Below are positions 16,461-25,037 of a stretch of 64,000 bases of DNA, in pieces; the first letter of the stretch is position 1, and each line of letters opens with the position of its first letter. The notes under the pieces are model-generated. The model did not search any database. It saw only the letters and a program-made list of their open reading frames with translations, and was not told the origin of the DNA. The position numbers and the translations under genes were made by a program. The stretch comes from Myxococcus sp. RHSTA-1-4 (GTDB lineage: Bacteria; Myxococcota; Myxococcia; Myxococcales; Myxococcaceae): the NCBI RefSeq assembly GCF_020037125.1, contig NZ_JAIQDG010000005.1:308996-372995 (forward strand), read 5' to 3'.

Positions 16461-16800
16461 GGCTCAGCGGCTTCACCATGTGCACATCGAAGCCCGCCGC
16501 GAGCACCTTCGCCCTCGCCTCCGAGCCGCCGTACCCCGTGAGCGCAATCAGGTAGAAGCCGTCCCCGCCGGGCGCCGAGCGCGCGCGCCGGGCGACCTCG
16601 TACCCATCGATGCCTGGCAACCCGATGTCCACCAGCGCGACATCGGGCCGCAGTTCCAGCAGCCGGTTCGCGCCCTGGACCCCATCGGCGGCGACCTCCA
16701 CGCAGTGCCCCATCTCCTCGAGCAGCTCGCGCATCGCCTCCTGGATGTCCACGTTGTCCTCGACGAGGAGGATGCGCCGTGGCGCCACGTCCTCCTCCAT
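16414..16800 (-). CDS. Stand-alone response regulator receiver protein
   Basis: 128 residues from the ATG at 16800 (MEEDVAPRR); an ATG at 16839 is an alternative start. It is a single receiver domain with the acidic pocket (LLVEDN), phospho-acceptor Asp in ALVDIGLPG, conserved Thr in IALTGYG and Lys in MVKPLS. There is no output domain, so it probably acts by protein contact as CheY- or DivK-like proteins do, or relays phosphate between hybrid kinases. No kinase lies nearby. The 3' end overlaps the convergent serine-hydrolase-like gene by 47 bp. Confidence 0.9.
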   Translation of the reverse strand: MEEDVAPRRILLVEDNVDIQEAMRELLEEMGHCVEVAADGVQGANRLLELRPDVALVDIGLPGIDGYEVARRARSAPGGDGFYLIALTGYGGSEARAKVLAAGFDVHMVKPLSLSDLPRLVGQAKRGR

Positions 16801-17114
16801 CCCACCGGGCTCCGCGCGGGTCCACGAAGCCTGCTGCATCCCCTGCCCCAGTCCGTCACGGGTCACGGCCACGGCTCCTCCATGTGACTCCACCGGCCGC
16901 ACCAGGGGGGCCCGACAAACCGGCCCGGCCTGGAAGCGACCGTGGGAGATTGCAGCTTGAGCAAATGGCCCCCGTTTGGCGGGAATTCCCACCATCAAAA
17001 ACGGCTGCGAGGAGTGGTAGACGCATGGAGCGTCACGCCCGGACGCTTGCAGGGACTCCGGGACGGTCGCCTTGTCGGGCAGCGGGCAGGCGGCCAGGAG
17101 AGGATGGGTCGCGA
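16801..17114. other. Divergent intergenic region, 314 bp
   Basis: No credible gene is seen between the receiver gene and the YaiI gene. It should hold two outward promoters. GGGAATTCCC at 16981-16990 is a perfect 10-bp palindrome and is flanked by CCGTTT (about 16972) and AAACGG (about 17000), which together form a nested inverted repeat that could be an operator. Confidence 0.4.
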
Positions 17115-17579
17115 ATGAAGATATGGGTCGATGCCGATGCCTGCCCGGGAGCGGTCCGGGACATCCTCCTGCGCGCCTCGCAGCGCCTGAAGGTGCCCAT
17201 GGTCTTCGTGGCCAACCGGGCCCTCTCGCTTCCGCGCTCGGAGCTCGTCTCCACGGTGCAGGTCGGCGCGGGGCTGGACGTGGCGGACCGTCACATCGCG
17301 GAGTCGGCACAGCGGGGAGACCTGGCGGTGACGCAGGACATCCCACTCGCCGCGCTCCTGGTGCCCCGGGGCGTGGTGGTGCTGGACCCGCGCGGGGAGC
17401 TGTTCACCGAGGAGAACATCGCCGAGCGCCTCTCGGTGCGGAACTTCATGCAGGAGCTGCGCGAGAGTGGAGTGATGACCGGAGGCCCGAGCGGCTTCTC
17501 CGCGCAGGACCGCCAGCAGTTCGCCGCCTCCCTGGACCGCGAGCTGACGAGGCTCGTGAAGGCGGGCCGGCCCACATGA
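17115..17579 (+). CDS. YaiI/YqxD family protein (DUF188)
   Basis: 154 residues from the ATG at 17115. The N-terminus MKIWVDADACPGAVRDILLRAS and the later VADRHIAESAQRGDLAVTQDIPLA and GVVVLDPRGELFTEENI are hallmarks of the YaiI/YqxD (UPF0178) family. The acidic residues (DAD, TQDIPLA) resemble a PIN-like nuclease pocket, but no activity is established to my knowledge. It is cytoplasmic and of usual family length. It is followed at 83 bp by the transglycosylase gene on the same strand. Confidence 0.92.
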   Translation: MKIWVDADACPGAVRDILLRASQRLKVPMVFVANRALSLPRSELVSTVQVGAGLDVADRHIAESAQRGDLAVTQDIPLAALLVPRGVVVLDPRGELFTEENIAERLSVRNFMQELRESGVMTGGPSGFSAQDRQQFAASLDRELTRLVKAGRPT

Positions 17580-17661
17580 TGCTGGATGTTCCCAGCCATG
17601 GACAGGACGCGGCCCGGGGCATCGGATGCCCACGGCTCGCGGCGCTCGGAACGGAGGCGGG

Positions 17662-19578
17662 ATGCGCGGGGTGAAGCTCGTGGGGTGGATTGCCTGTCTC
17701 GTCCTCTTCGGGGGGACGGGCCATTGGGGCACGCCCCCTTCCGCCGAAGCCCAACCTCCGCCGGCCCGTGAAGGGAACGCCAACGCCCCCATCACCGAGC
17801 GCTCCGTCGAGGAGCTGCGCGACGCGCTCCAGGCACTCCGCTCACCGGCCGCCCGGCAGCTCCGCGCGGCCCAGGACGCCCTCCCGCGACAGCCCGCGGA
17901 GGCCCTGCGCCTCGCGACGCTCCTGCAACAGGACCCGCTCTTCCTCCCGTATGGCTTGCAGCTCGAGGCCGCGGGCTCGCGCAACCAGGCGAGGGAGCTC
18001 CTGGCCGGGGGCAAGCGCGAGGAGGCGCTGGAGGCCGCGAAGAAGGCGCTCGCGCTCTACCAGCGCGCGGAGGAGAGCTGCCCGTCCCCTGTCGCGGTGA
18101 GGAAACTGCCGGAGGAGCTCGGGCGCACCGAGGCCGTGGCCGGCGAGGCCCTCCATGCGCGACAGCAGTGGCCGGAGACGCAGAAGCTCTACGAGAGCGC
18201 CTTCGCCCACTTCGACTCGGTGGACCTGCTGATGGGCTTCCAGCCGGAGACACTCGGCCGCTACGCGGAGTCCTGCGCGCGGCAGGCCCCCCCGCCGCCG
18301 GCGAAACCTTCCGTCTCCCCCACGTGCGCGGAGTGGCTGCGCCGGTTCATCCAGCTCGAGGGACGCACCTCGCCCAAGGCCCGGGCCATCACGAAGCACG
18401 TCTCCCTCGAAGCGCTCGGCCCCTTCCCTCCCGCGCCGTCCCGGAAGCCCACCGCGCCCACCATGGCCCCCGACGCCGAGGCCTTCACCAGGGCGATGGC
18501 CCTCTACCGGGCGCGGAAGTTCGCGGAGGCCGCCGCCGCGTTCCAGGCCCTGCCGGAGGCCTGGCCCGCCTCGCCCCACGTCCTCCGCGCCCGCTACTGG
18601 AGGGGACGCGCGCTCGCGCGGGGCAGGAAGCCCGCGGAGGCGAAGCAGGTCTTCAAGGCGCTCGTCGAGGACGCGCCGCTCACCTGGTACGGCATGCTCG
18701 CGGCGACGGCCTCGGGGGAGGACCTCCAGGCTCGCATCTCCTCCGCCACGCCGAAGGCGGCGGCACGAGACGCGGCGCTGGACTCGTGCGAGCAGCAGCG
18801 CCTGGAGCGGGCCGAGCACTTCCTGGCCGAGGGCATGGCCCCGCTCGCGGCGGAGGAGCTCCAGGGGCTGGCGTCACGCGAGCCGGCGAGGCTCGGTGCT
18901 CCCTTCCTGCTGTACCTCGCGATGCTGCACTCGGAGGCCGGGGATGACCCGGCGGCGTTCCAGGCCGTCGCGGAGCTGCTCCGGCGGAAGCATCCCGGCG
19001 CGCTCACGCCGTTTGCCCTCCGGCTCCTCTTCCCACCGAGACACCTGGAGTTCGTCCAGAAGTACGCGGCCGAGCACGCGCTGGAGCCCGCCCTCGTGCT
19101 GGGCGTGATGAAGCAGGAGTCCTCCTTCCGGACGAACGCGGAGTCCGGACAGGGCGCCATCGGGCTGATGCAGCTCCTGCCGAGCACCGCGGACGGACTG
19201 GAGCGGGGCACGGGCCGGCTGCTCTTCCAGGTGGAGCCCAACATCCGCGTCGGGACGAAGTACCTGCGCTACCTCGTCGACTACTTCTGCGGCAACCGCG
19301 CCCTCGCGCTCGCGAGCTACAACGCGGGCATGGGACGGGTGGCGGGCTGGAAGCGGCAGGGGCTCGTGGGGACGGACCTCGTCGACTTCATCGAGTCCAT
19401 CCCGCTGCGGGAGACGCGTGACTACGTGGCTCAAATCATCCGCAACCACTACTGGTACTCGTCGCGCATCCTCGAGACGAAGGCGCGCCCGCTGGAGCAC
19501 TTCTGGCCCCCGGGCGGAGCGGCGAAGACCGGGCGCTGCGCCCCCAAGCCCGTGAAGCGCAAGACGTCCGGAAGATAG
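17662..19578 (+). CDS. Soluble lytic murein transglycosylase (Slt70-like)
   Basis: 638 residues from the ATG at 17662 with GGAGGCGG just upstream. It has a signal peptide (MRGVKLVGWIACLVLFGGTG). The bulk (residues 40-470) is a long helical superhelix typical of Slt70, with paired helices such as FTRAMALYRARKFAEAAAAFQALPE and ARYWRGRALARGRKPAEAKQVFKAL. The C-terminal SLT domain has VLGVMKQESSFRTNAES with catalytic Glu, GAIGLMQLLPSTA, and ALASYNAGMGRVAGW. The enzyme cleaves the MurNAc-GlcNAc bond of peptidoglycan in the periplasm, forming 1,6-anhydro ends, for wall turnover. No pathway partner is adjacent. Confidence 0.92.
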   Translation: MRGVKLVGWIACLVLFGGTGHWGTPPSAEAQPPPAREGNANAPITERSVEELRDALQALRSPAARQLRAAQDALPRQPAEALRLATLLQQDPLFLPYGLQLEAAGSRNQARELLAGGKREEALEAAKKALALYQRAEESCPSPVAVRKLPEELGRTEAVAGEALHARQQWPETQKLYESAFAHFDSVDLLMGFQPETLGRYAESCARQAPPPPAKPSVSPTCAEWLRRFIQLEGRTSPKARAITKHVSLEALGPFPPAPSRKPTAPTMAPDAEAFTRAMALYRARKFAEAAAAFQALPEAWPASPHVLRARYWRGRALARGRKPAEAKQVFKALVEDAPLTWYGMLAATASGEDLQARISSATPKAAARDAALDSCEQQRLERAEHFLAEGMAPLAAEELQGLASREPARLGAPFLLYLAMLHSEAGDDPAAFQAVAELLRRKHPGALTPFALRLLFPPRHLEFVQKYAAEHALEPALVLGVMKQESSFRTNAESGQGAIGLMQLLPSTADGLERGTGRLLFQVEPNIRVGTKYLRYLVDYFCGNRALALASYNAGMGRVAGWKRQGLVGTDLVDFIESIPLRETRDYVAQIIRNHYWYSSRILETKARPLEHFWPPGGAAKTGRCAPKPVKRKTSGR

Positions 19579-19666
19579 CGGCCGGTGTGGAGCCCCGGAC
19601 GAATGCCCGCGGAAGGCGCGTTCCCGCCCTGGCCGCACCGTCCGGCTTGCGCTAGCAGAAGGGCCC

Positions 19667-20275
19667 ATGCCCACTCTCACTCTCGTCCGCCATGGCCAGT
19701 CCCTCTGGAACCATGAGAACCGCTTCACCGGCTTCGTCGACGTGCCCCTCACCGAGCAGGGCCGCAACGAAGCACGGCTCGCGGCGAAGGCGCTCCAGGG
19801 GATGAAGTTCGACGTCGCCTACACCTCCGCGCTCAGCCGCGCGCAGGAGACGCTCGACATCATCCTGGAGACGCTCGGCCAGCGCATTCCCATCATCCGC
19901 GACGCCGCGCTCAACGAGCGGCACTACGGCGACCTCCAGGGGCTCAACAAAGCGGACGCGGCGAAGGAGTTCGGCGACCAGCAGGTGAAGCTGTGGCGCC
20001 GCTCGTACGACGTGCCCCCGCCCAACGGCGAGTCGCTGGAGATGACGGCGAAGCGCGTGCTGCCCTTCTATGAGCGCGCCATCGCCGGCGACCTGCGCCT
20101 GGGGAAGAACGTGCTGGTGGTGGCGCACGGCAACTCCAACCGCTCGCTGGTGATGAAGCTGGACAAGCTCACCGGCGAACAGGTGGTGGGGCTGGAGCTG
20201 GCCACCGGCGCCCCGCTCATCTACGAGATGTCGCCCGACGGCCAGGTGCTCTCCAAGCACACGCCCATGCCCTGA
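19667..20275 (+). CDS. gpmA: 2,3-bisphosphoglycerate-dependent phosphoglycerate mutase
   Basis: 202 residues. It has the phosphohistidine motif LVRHGQSLWN (His9), ENRFTGFVDVPLTEQG, LNERHYGDLQGLNK with the catalytic Glu, and the second histidine in VVAHGNSNRSL. These identify a cofactor-dependent phosphoglycerate mutase, which interconverts 3- and 2-phosphoglycerate in glycolysis and gluconeogenesis. It is shorter than the 248-residue E. coli enzyme; the shorter bacterial class of about 200 residues is well known. It is monocistronic by spacing (88 bp upstream, 82 bp downstream). Confidence 0.93.
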   Translation: MPTLTLVRHGQSLWNHENRFTGFVDVPLTEQGRNEARLAAKALQGMKFDVAYTSALSRAQETLDIILETLGQRIPIIRDAALNERHYGDLQGLNKADAAKEFGDQQVKLWRRSYDVPPPNGESLEMTAKRVLPFYERAIAGDLRLGKNVLVVAHGNSNRSLVMKLDKLTGEQVVGLELATGAPLIYEMSPDGQVLSKHTPMP

Positions 20276-20357
20276 GTCACGGGGCGCGGAACTCCGCCGC
20301 CTCCCGGGAGGTCCAACGGCGGCACGGGTGGACACGGCGCCCGGAGGGAGACGGCAC

Positions 20358-21359
20358 ATGCGTCGCGGAGGACTGTGGATGGGAATCGGTGCCACGCTGC
20401 TCGCGGCCGTCCTCGGGCTGGCCCGCGCGTGGGGGTGGGGCACGCGGCGGGAGTTCCCCTCCGCCCGGACGTGCGCCATGGCCGGCGTGGAGCCGGAGCG
20501 GCTGCGAGCGCACGTCCGCATGCTGTCGGAGACCTTCCACCCACGGGACTACCGCCACCCGGAGAACCTGGAGCGCGCCGCGGACTACATCGCGGGCCAG
20601 TTGGAGCGGGCCGGCGGGCACGTGGAGTCACAGCCCTTCCGCGTGGCGGGCCGCGACTACCGCAACGTCATCGCCCGCTTCGGGCCGGAGGGCGGCGCGC
20701 GGCTCGTCGTCGGCGCGCACTACGACTCGGCCGAGGGCACGCCCGGCGCGGACGACAACGCCAGCGGCGTGGCCGGCCTGCTGGAGCTGGCGCGGGTGCT
20801 GGGCCGCGAGCCCCCGCCCCTCCGCGTGGACCTGGTGGCCTTCACGCTGGAAGAGCCGCCCCACTTCCACACGGACCGCATGGGCAGCGCGGTGCACGCG
20901 CGCTCGCTGAAGGAGGCCGGGGTGAGCGTGCGCGCCATGCTCTCGCTGGAGATGCTCGGCACCTACAGCGACGCGCCGGGCAGCCAGGACTACCCCGTGG
21001 CCGCGCTCCGCCTGCGCTACCCGGACACGGGGGACTTCATCGGCGTGGTGGGAATCCCGGGGGACGGCGGGCTCACGGACGCCGTGGCCGCCGCCATGCG
21101 CGCCGGCAGCCCCCTCCCCGTGGAGTCCCTCACCGCGCCCAGGGCGCTGGAGGGAGTGGACTTCTCGGACCAGGCCAGCTTCTGGGACCAGGGCTACCGG
21201 GCCGTCATGGTGACGGACACGGCCTTCATGCGGAACCCGCGCTACCACACCTCCGAGGACACATGGGACACGCTCGACTACGAGCGTATGGCCCAGGCCG
21301 TCCAGGGGGTGTATTGCGCCGTACGGACGCTGGCCGCGGGCCCTCCCCCCGGGAATTGA
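20358..21359 (+). CDS. M28-family zinc aminopeptidase, membrane-anchored or exported
   Basis: 333 residues from the ATG at 20358 with GGAGGGAGA upstream. Residues 4-22 are hydrophobic (GGLWMGIGATLLAAVLGLARA), so it is exported or tethered. The catalytic domain has the M28 zinc ligands in order: GAHYDSAEG (His), GADDNASGVAGLLELARVL (bridging Asp), LEEPPHF (catalytic Glu pair), LEMLGTYSDAPGSQDYP, and YHTSEDTWDTLDYERM (terminal His). All are intact, so it should remove N-terminal amino acids from peptides in the periplasm or outside. Related proteins often occur as single genes in myxobacteria. Confidence 0.88.
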   Translation: MRRGGLWMGIGATLLAAVLGLARAWGWGTRREFPSARTCAMAGVEPERLRAHVRMLSETFHPRDYRHPENLERAADYIAGQLERAGGHVESQPFRVAGRDYRNVIARFGPEGGARLVVGAHYDSAEGTPGADDNASGVAGLLELARVLGREPPPLRVDLVAFTLEEPPHFHTDRMGSAVHARSLKEAGVSVRAMLSLEMLGTYSDAPGSQDYPVAALRLRYPDTGDFIGVVGIPGDGGLTDAVAAAMRAGSPLPVESLTAPRALEGVDFSDQASFWDQGYRAVMVTDTAFMRNPRYHTSEDTWDTLDYERMAQAVQGVYCAVRTLAAGPPPGN

Positions 21360-21413
21360 ATGCCGGGGGCCGGGGCGCGTCGGTAGTGTCGAGTACACGA
21401 AAGGATGCTCCCC

Positions 21414-22091
21414 ATGAAGGCCCTCACCCTCGCCCTCGCCCTCCTCACCGCCACGACGTCCCTCGCCGCGAACGAGCCGCAGGGCGCCGAGCTGCGCCGC
21501 CCGCCGCCTCCGGGCCGGCCCATGCCGCAGCCCGCGCCGCAGCCGCCCCCGCGCACGGGCACCCTGGTGGTGGTGGACCGCGATGAGCTGAACGCCCGCC
21601 TGGCCCGCCTGGAGCGGCTGCTGGAGGAGGCCGAGGAGCGCATGGACGGCCGTGGTGGCAACGGGCGCAACAAGGTGCGCAAGGCGCAGGAGACGCTGGA
21701 CTCCGTGCAGCAGCTCGTCGCCGAGGCTCCCCCCCTGGGCGCCGTCACCCCGGCCCCGCGGCCGCAGCCGCAGCCCCCTCCGCCGCCGCCCGCGCCGGTG
21801 GTGCGGCCCATGCCGGACGGCCCCTTCAAGCGCCTGAACGAGGCCGTCGCCAGGGAGAGCTTCGCCGAGGACAAGATGCGCATCATCAGCCTGGCGGCCG
21901 GCGACAACTACTTCCTCATCTCCCAGGTGGCGGAGCTCCTCAACCACTTCCCCTTCTCGCAGGACAAGCTGACGGCGGTGCGCGAGCTGAAGCCGCGCAT
22001 CCTCGACCCGGAGAACGGCTACCAGCTCTACAGCGCCTTCTCCTTCTCCAGCGACAAGAAGCGGCTCCAGGACATCCTGTCGCAGCGTTGA
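21414..22091 (+). CDS. Secreted DUF4476 protein
   Basis: 225 residues from the ATG at 21414; an ATG at 21405 would overlap the likely ribosome site AAAGGA. The signal peptide (MKALTLALALLTATTSLAA) is followed by two Pro-rich blocks around a coiled-coil-like helix (RLARLERLLEEAEERMD). The last 90 residues (PFKRLNEAVARESFAEDKMRII to SSDKKRLQDIL) match DUF4476, a helical domain found in many secreted myxobacterial proteins. Function is unknown. A strong hairpin with a T-run follows 34 bp after the stop. Confidence 0.85.
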   Translation: MKALTLALALLTATTSLAANEPQGAELRRPPPPGRPMPQPAPQPPPRTGTLVVVDRDELNARLARLERLLEEAEERMDGRGGNGRNKVRKAQETLDSVQQLVAEAPPLGAVTPAPRPQPQPPPPPPAPVVRPMPDGPFKRLNEAVARESFAEDKMRIISLAAGDNYFLISQVAELLNHFPFSQDKLTAVRELKPRILDPENGYQLYSAFSFSSDKKRLQDILSQR

Positions 22092-22125
22092 CGGGCCGGA
22101 CGACGCGAGCGTGACTGGAGCACCG

Positions 22126-22166
22126 CGGGCGCCTCGGGACACTTCCCGGGGCGCCCGTGGTCTTTT
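22126..22166 (+). terminator. Rho-independent terminator between convergent genes
   Basis: A 14-bp stem with one G-U pair is formed by 22126-22139 and 22144-22157 around a CACT loop. TCTTTT follows at 22161-22166. It lies after the DUF4476 gene and just before the end of the convergent deiminase gene, so it should insulate both. Confidence 0.8.
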
Positions 22167-22184
22167 CAGCGTGCCCGCGGGCGC

Positions 22185-23525
22185 TCAGCGGTACGTCATC
22201 GTCACGCAGTGCAGCGAGCCCTGGCAGGGGATGAGGCTGTCGGACGGGATGGGCACCACGTGCACGGCGCCCTGGCCGAACTCGCGGTCCAGCTCGCGCT
22301 GGTACGTGGAGAGCGCCTGCTGCTGCTGCTGGGCGATGATGGCCTCGTGGGACTCGGGCACCCACTGGAAGACGGGGACGGCCAGCGCGTTGCCCACGCG
22401 GATGGAGTTCATGTACGTGGCCCACACGCGCTCGCTGGTGCCGTCGCACGGGCCGATGAGGGACTCCTTGCCGGTGCAGGTGGCGTTGCGCTGCTTGCAG
22501 TACGGCTTCGGCATGGGCACGCGCACCACGCGGTAGCCCAGGCCGGCCAGCCGCTGCGCGTTGCGGTCCAGAATCGCGGCGTTGGCGGCGTCATCCGCCG
22601 GGTCGTACTGGCCCACGAGGATGGTGCGCCGAGACAGCACCGTCATCCACATGTCGATGTGGTCGATGACGCCGCCCACCATCGACTCCAGGGTGATGAC
22701 GCGGCAGCCGTGGAAGGCGCCGATGACCTCGTTCAGCTCCTCCTCCGTGTAGCACCAGCGCGAGAAGCAGTTGCGCGCGTTGGCGTCGCGCCGCGCGCGG
22801 AAGCAGGTGCCCGCGCCGTCCGTCTGGAGGTTGCCGCCCTCCAGCCGCACCTGCGCCCGGTCCACCGGCATGCCGCCCCAGGCCGCGGCCAGCCGCGTGG
22901 GCGACGCGTCGTCGTTGGTGCGCCCCGCCAGGTTGTTGCAGGTGTTGGAGAGCTGCGGGTAGTAGCTCATGTCCACCATGCGCCGCTCGCCGCCCGCCCC
23001 GGTGACGACCTCAGGGCCGTAGTCGCGAATCCAGACGCTGTCCACGGGGATGTCCACCCACTCCACCTGGGACAGCTGCGCCGGCGTCACGCCCCGGTGC
23101 TCCAGGCACGCCTTCGCCCCCTCGTGGAACTGCCCGTCCGCCAGCACGGTGACCTGCACCCGCCCGATGCCGGTGCGGATGAGCTCCGTCAGTTCCGGGA
23201 CGCTACAGCCATAGGACGGCCAGCCGATGAGCAGCCCCGTGGTGGAGTCCGCCTCGCTGGCGAAGCCCACGTTGCCGGACGCGGAGGTGAAGCCGTACAG
23301 CTCCGGGTTGCACTCCCACGCGAGTGCCTGCGCGGCGCCCTGCGCGGGGTCCGACTCGGTGCGCGCCTTCTCCTCCTCCGTCAGCCCGCGAGGCACCATC
23401 GGCGGCTCGTCGCTGAGCGCCTCCGCGCGCGACGCAATCCCGGCGCCGGACTCCGGCTCCACGCCGCCGCAGCCCGCGCCGGCCACGGCGAGGGTGGCGA
23501 ACAACCACGGCTTCAGCCACTTCAT
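22185..23525 (-). CDS. Peptidylarginine/agmatine deiminase-like lipoprotein
   Basis: 446 residues with a lipoprotein signal (MKWLKPWLFATLAVAGAGC). The enzyme domain matches the Porphyromonas-type peptidylarginine deiminase and agmatine deiminase family. It has SVWIRDYGPEVV (Asp), QVRLEGGNLQTDGAG (Glu), GVIDHIDMWMTVL (His and Asp) and the catalytic Cys in SLHCVTMTYR at the very end. It would hydrolyse a guanidino group to a citrulline-like product and ammonia. Soluble agmatine deiminases lack a signal peptide, so the lipobox and extra cysteines point to an extracytoplasmic deiminase acting on peptides or environmental agmatine. No polyamine gene is adjacent. Confidence 0.85.
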   Translation of the reverse strand: MKWLKPWLFATLAVAGAGCGGVEPESGAGIASRAEALSDEPPMVPRGLTEEEKARTESDPAQGAAQALAWECNPELYGFTSASGNVGFASEADSTTGLLIGWPSYGCSVPELTELIRTGIGRVQVTVLADGQFHEGAKACLEHRGVTPAQLSQVEWVDIPVDSVWIRDYGPEVVTGAGGERRMVDMSYYPQLSNTCNNLAGRTNDDASPTRLAAAWGGMPVDRAQVRLEGGNLQTDGAGTCFRARRDANARNCFSRWCYTEEELNEVIGAFHGCRVITLESMVGGVIDHIDMWMTVLSRRTILVGQYDPADDAANAAILDRNAQRLAGLGYRVVRVPMPKPYCKQRNATCTGKESLIGPCDGTSERVWATYMNSIRVGNALAVPVFQWVPESHEAIIAQQQQQALSTYQRELDREFGQGAVHVVPIPSDSLIPCQGSLHCVTMTYR

Positions 23526-23773
23526 GTGACATCCCCTTGCAAGGCCGGCCCAGGGGCAGCGCCGGCCGGTGTCGACTCATCGTGCGTGCACGCGCCACGG
23601 CCCCGGGGCGCGCATCGTGGATGAGCCCTCCGACACATGTCGATTCGCGGTGCGCCAGGAAAAACCCGGAAGCGCCGCGTCAGACACACCGGGTGTGGGC
23701 GGAGAGACATGGCAATCGCCTCGGGGTAGCCGCGTACCCAGGCGGCGGAGGCGCGGGCCTCCCCGGAGGACGC

Positions 23774-24337
23774 TCAGCCCCGGGTGAGTGCGTCCCACAC
23801 CGCCTGGGCTTCCGGCGAGTCGACGGTGCCGTGGACGGCGGCCACCACGCGGCCCCGCGCGTCCAGCACGAAGGCGTACGGGGTGCGGCTGGAGGCCAGC
23901 CCCAGCGCCTTCGCCATGTCGCCGTTCTTGTCCAGCCACGTGTCGCGCCAGAATTCGCGGGGCACCTTCTCCCGGGCCTTGCCGCGCACGGTGCCGGCGC
24001 TCACGAAGAAGGGCAGCTTGAAGGTGAGGATGGAGGCACGGTGCACGGAGCCGGGCACGCGGGTATTCGCGGTGTCGAACCACCGGCGCATCTCGTCTCC
24101 CCCGTCCTTGTCGGTGATGACCACCAGCAGCGTGGTCCGCCCCACCAGCTCGCGGCTCTGGTGCGGCTGGTCCAGCAGGTCCTTCGTGGAGAACTCCGGC
24201 AGCGACTCGCCGGGCCGGAGCGTGGCGCCCGCGGTGGTGGCGGCGAGCAGCGCGCCCACCAGGGCCAGGTGCCTCAGCGCGCGCGGCGCGAGGCCCCCTC
24301 TCGCATCACGTCCTGCCGTCCCGTCGGGTCGTCCCAT
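23774..24337 (-). CDS. Cysteine-free thioredoxin-fold secreted protein
   Basis: 187 residues. An Arg-rich leader precedes the hydrophobic segment RHLALVGALLAATTAGA. The mature domain looks like a thioredoxin or YtfJ-type fold: LRPGESLPEFSTKDLLDQ, RTTLLVVITDKDGGDEMRRWF, SSRTPYAFVLDARGRVVAAVHG. The usual CxxC is replaced by a KDGG stretch, and the protein has no cysteine at all, so it cannot be a disulfide oxidoreductase. It lies 112 bp after the hemerythrin gene on the same strand, downstream of the cco/hemN cluster. Function is unknown. Confidence 0.75.
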   Translation of the reverse strand: MGRPDGTAGRDARGGLAPRALRHLALVGALLAATTAGATLRPGESLPEFSTKDLLDQPHQSRELVGRTTLLVVITDKDGGDEMRRWFDTANTRVPGSVHRASILTFKLPFFVSAGTVRGKAREKVPREFWRDTWLDKNGDMAKALGLASSRTPYAFVLDARGRVVAAVHGTVDSPEAQAVWDALTRG

Positions 24338-24449
24338 GCACGCGCCCCTGGCTCAGGGTCCACGCGGGTAGAGGTGGCCACTGCCGGGTGGTGACACCAG
24401 GGGAGCGGGCGCCGGCCGCCCGCCTGCTCCCCGCCCGGGCGCGGCGTCC

Positions 24450-25037
24450 TCAGAACGAGCGCACGCCGCCTACCGCGAGGGGCCGCACGGGCGGGCGTGC
24501 CGGAGCGAAGGCACGCTCCATGGCGTCAACGGCCTCGGCGAGCGAGCCGTGCGAAGCCTCGATGCGGGCGAAGCGCGTGCGCATGCGCTCCAGCACGTTG
24601 GCGGGCAGCAGCCGGCGCGCCAGCGGGAAGACCTGCGTCTCCTCGGCCGTGGTGTGGCCCTGCTGCAGGCGGAGGTAGGCCTCGGCCGCGGTGAGCATCG
24701 GCTCCGGGTCCGCGCCCTCACGCAGCGCGGCCTCCGCGGCGTCGCGCAGGGCCAGCGCCTGCTCGGTGCCCGTGCCGTGCTCTCCGGACACCTGGGACAG
24801 CAGGCTGGTGGCCAGCGGCAGCCGGTGGACCAGCATCGTCTGGAAGAGCACCATCTCCTTCGCGTGGTGGCTGCCGTCCACGTACGTGAGGAAGAAGTTC
24901 GCCGCCCGCAGGAAGAGCGAGGCGGACACGAACTCTCCCTGCTTCCCTCGCTCCACCGCCCGGGCCACGAGGTCCAGCACGTGCTGGATCTGCCGGTGCT
25001 CGTGGGTCAGTACGTCCAATGCATCCATTGCTGTCAT
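24450..25037 (-). CDS. Hemerythrin-domain protein
   Basis: 195 residues from the ATG at 25037, whose A is shared with the stop codon of hemN (TGATG); an ATG at 25028 is an alternative. It is a four-helix HHE bundle with iron-ligand histidines and glutamates in DVLTHEHRQIQHVLDLV, DGSHHAKEMVLFQTML and LQQGHTTAEETQVFPLA. Such cytoplasmic proteins bind O2, NO or iron and are linked to microaerobic or nitrosative stress. Coupling to hemN and the nearby cco genes suggests a role in handling oxygen or NO during low-oxygen growth. That role is inference from context. Confidence 0.9.
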   Translation of the reverse strand: MTAMDALDVLTHEHRQIQHVLDLVARAVERGKQGEFVSASLFLRAANFFLTYVDGSHHAKEMVLFQTMLVHRLPLATSLLSQVSGEHGTGTEQALALRDAAEAALREGADPEPMLTAAEAYLRLQQGHTTAEETQVFPLARRLLPANVLERMRTRFARIEASHGSLAEAVDAMERAFAPARPPVRPLAVGGVRSF

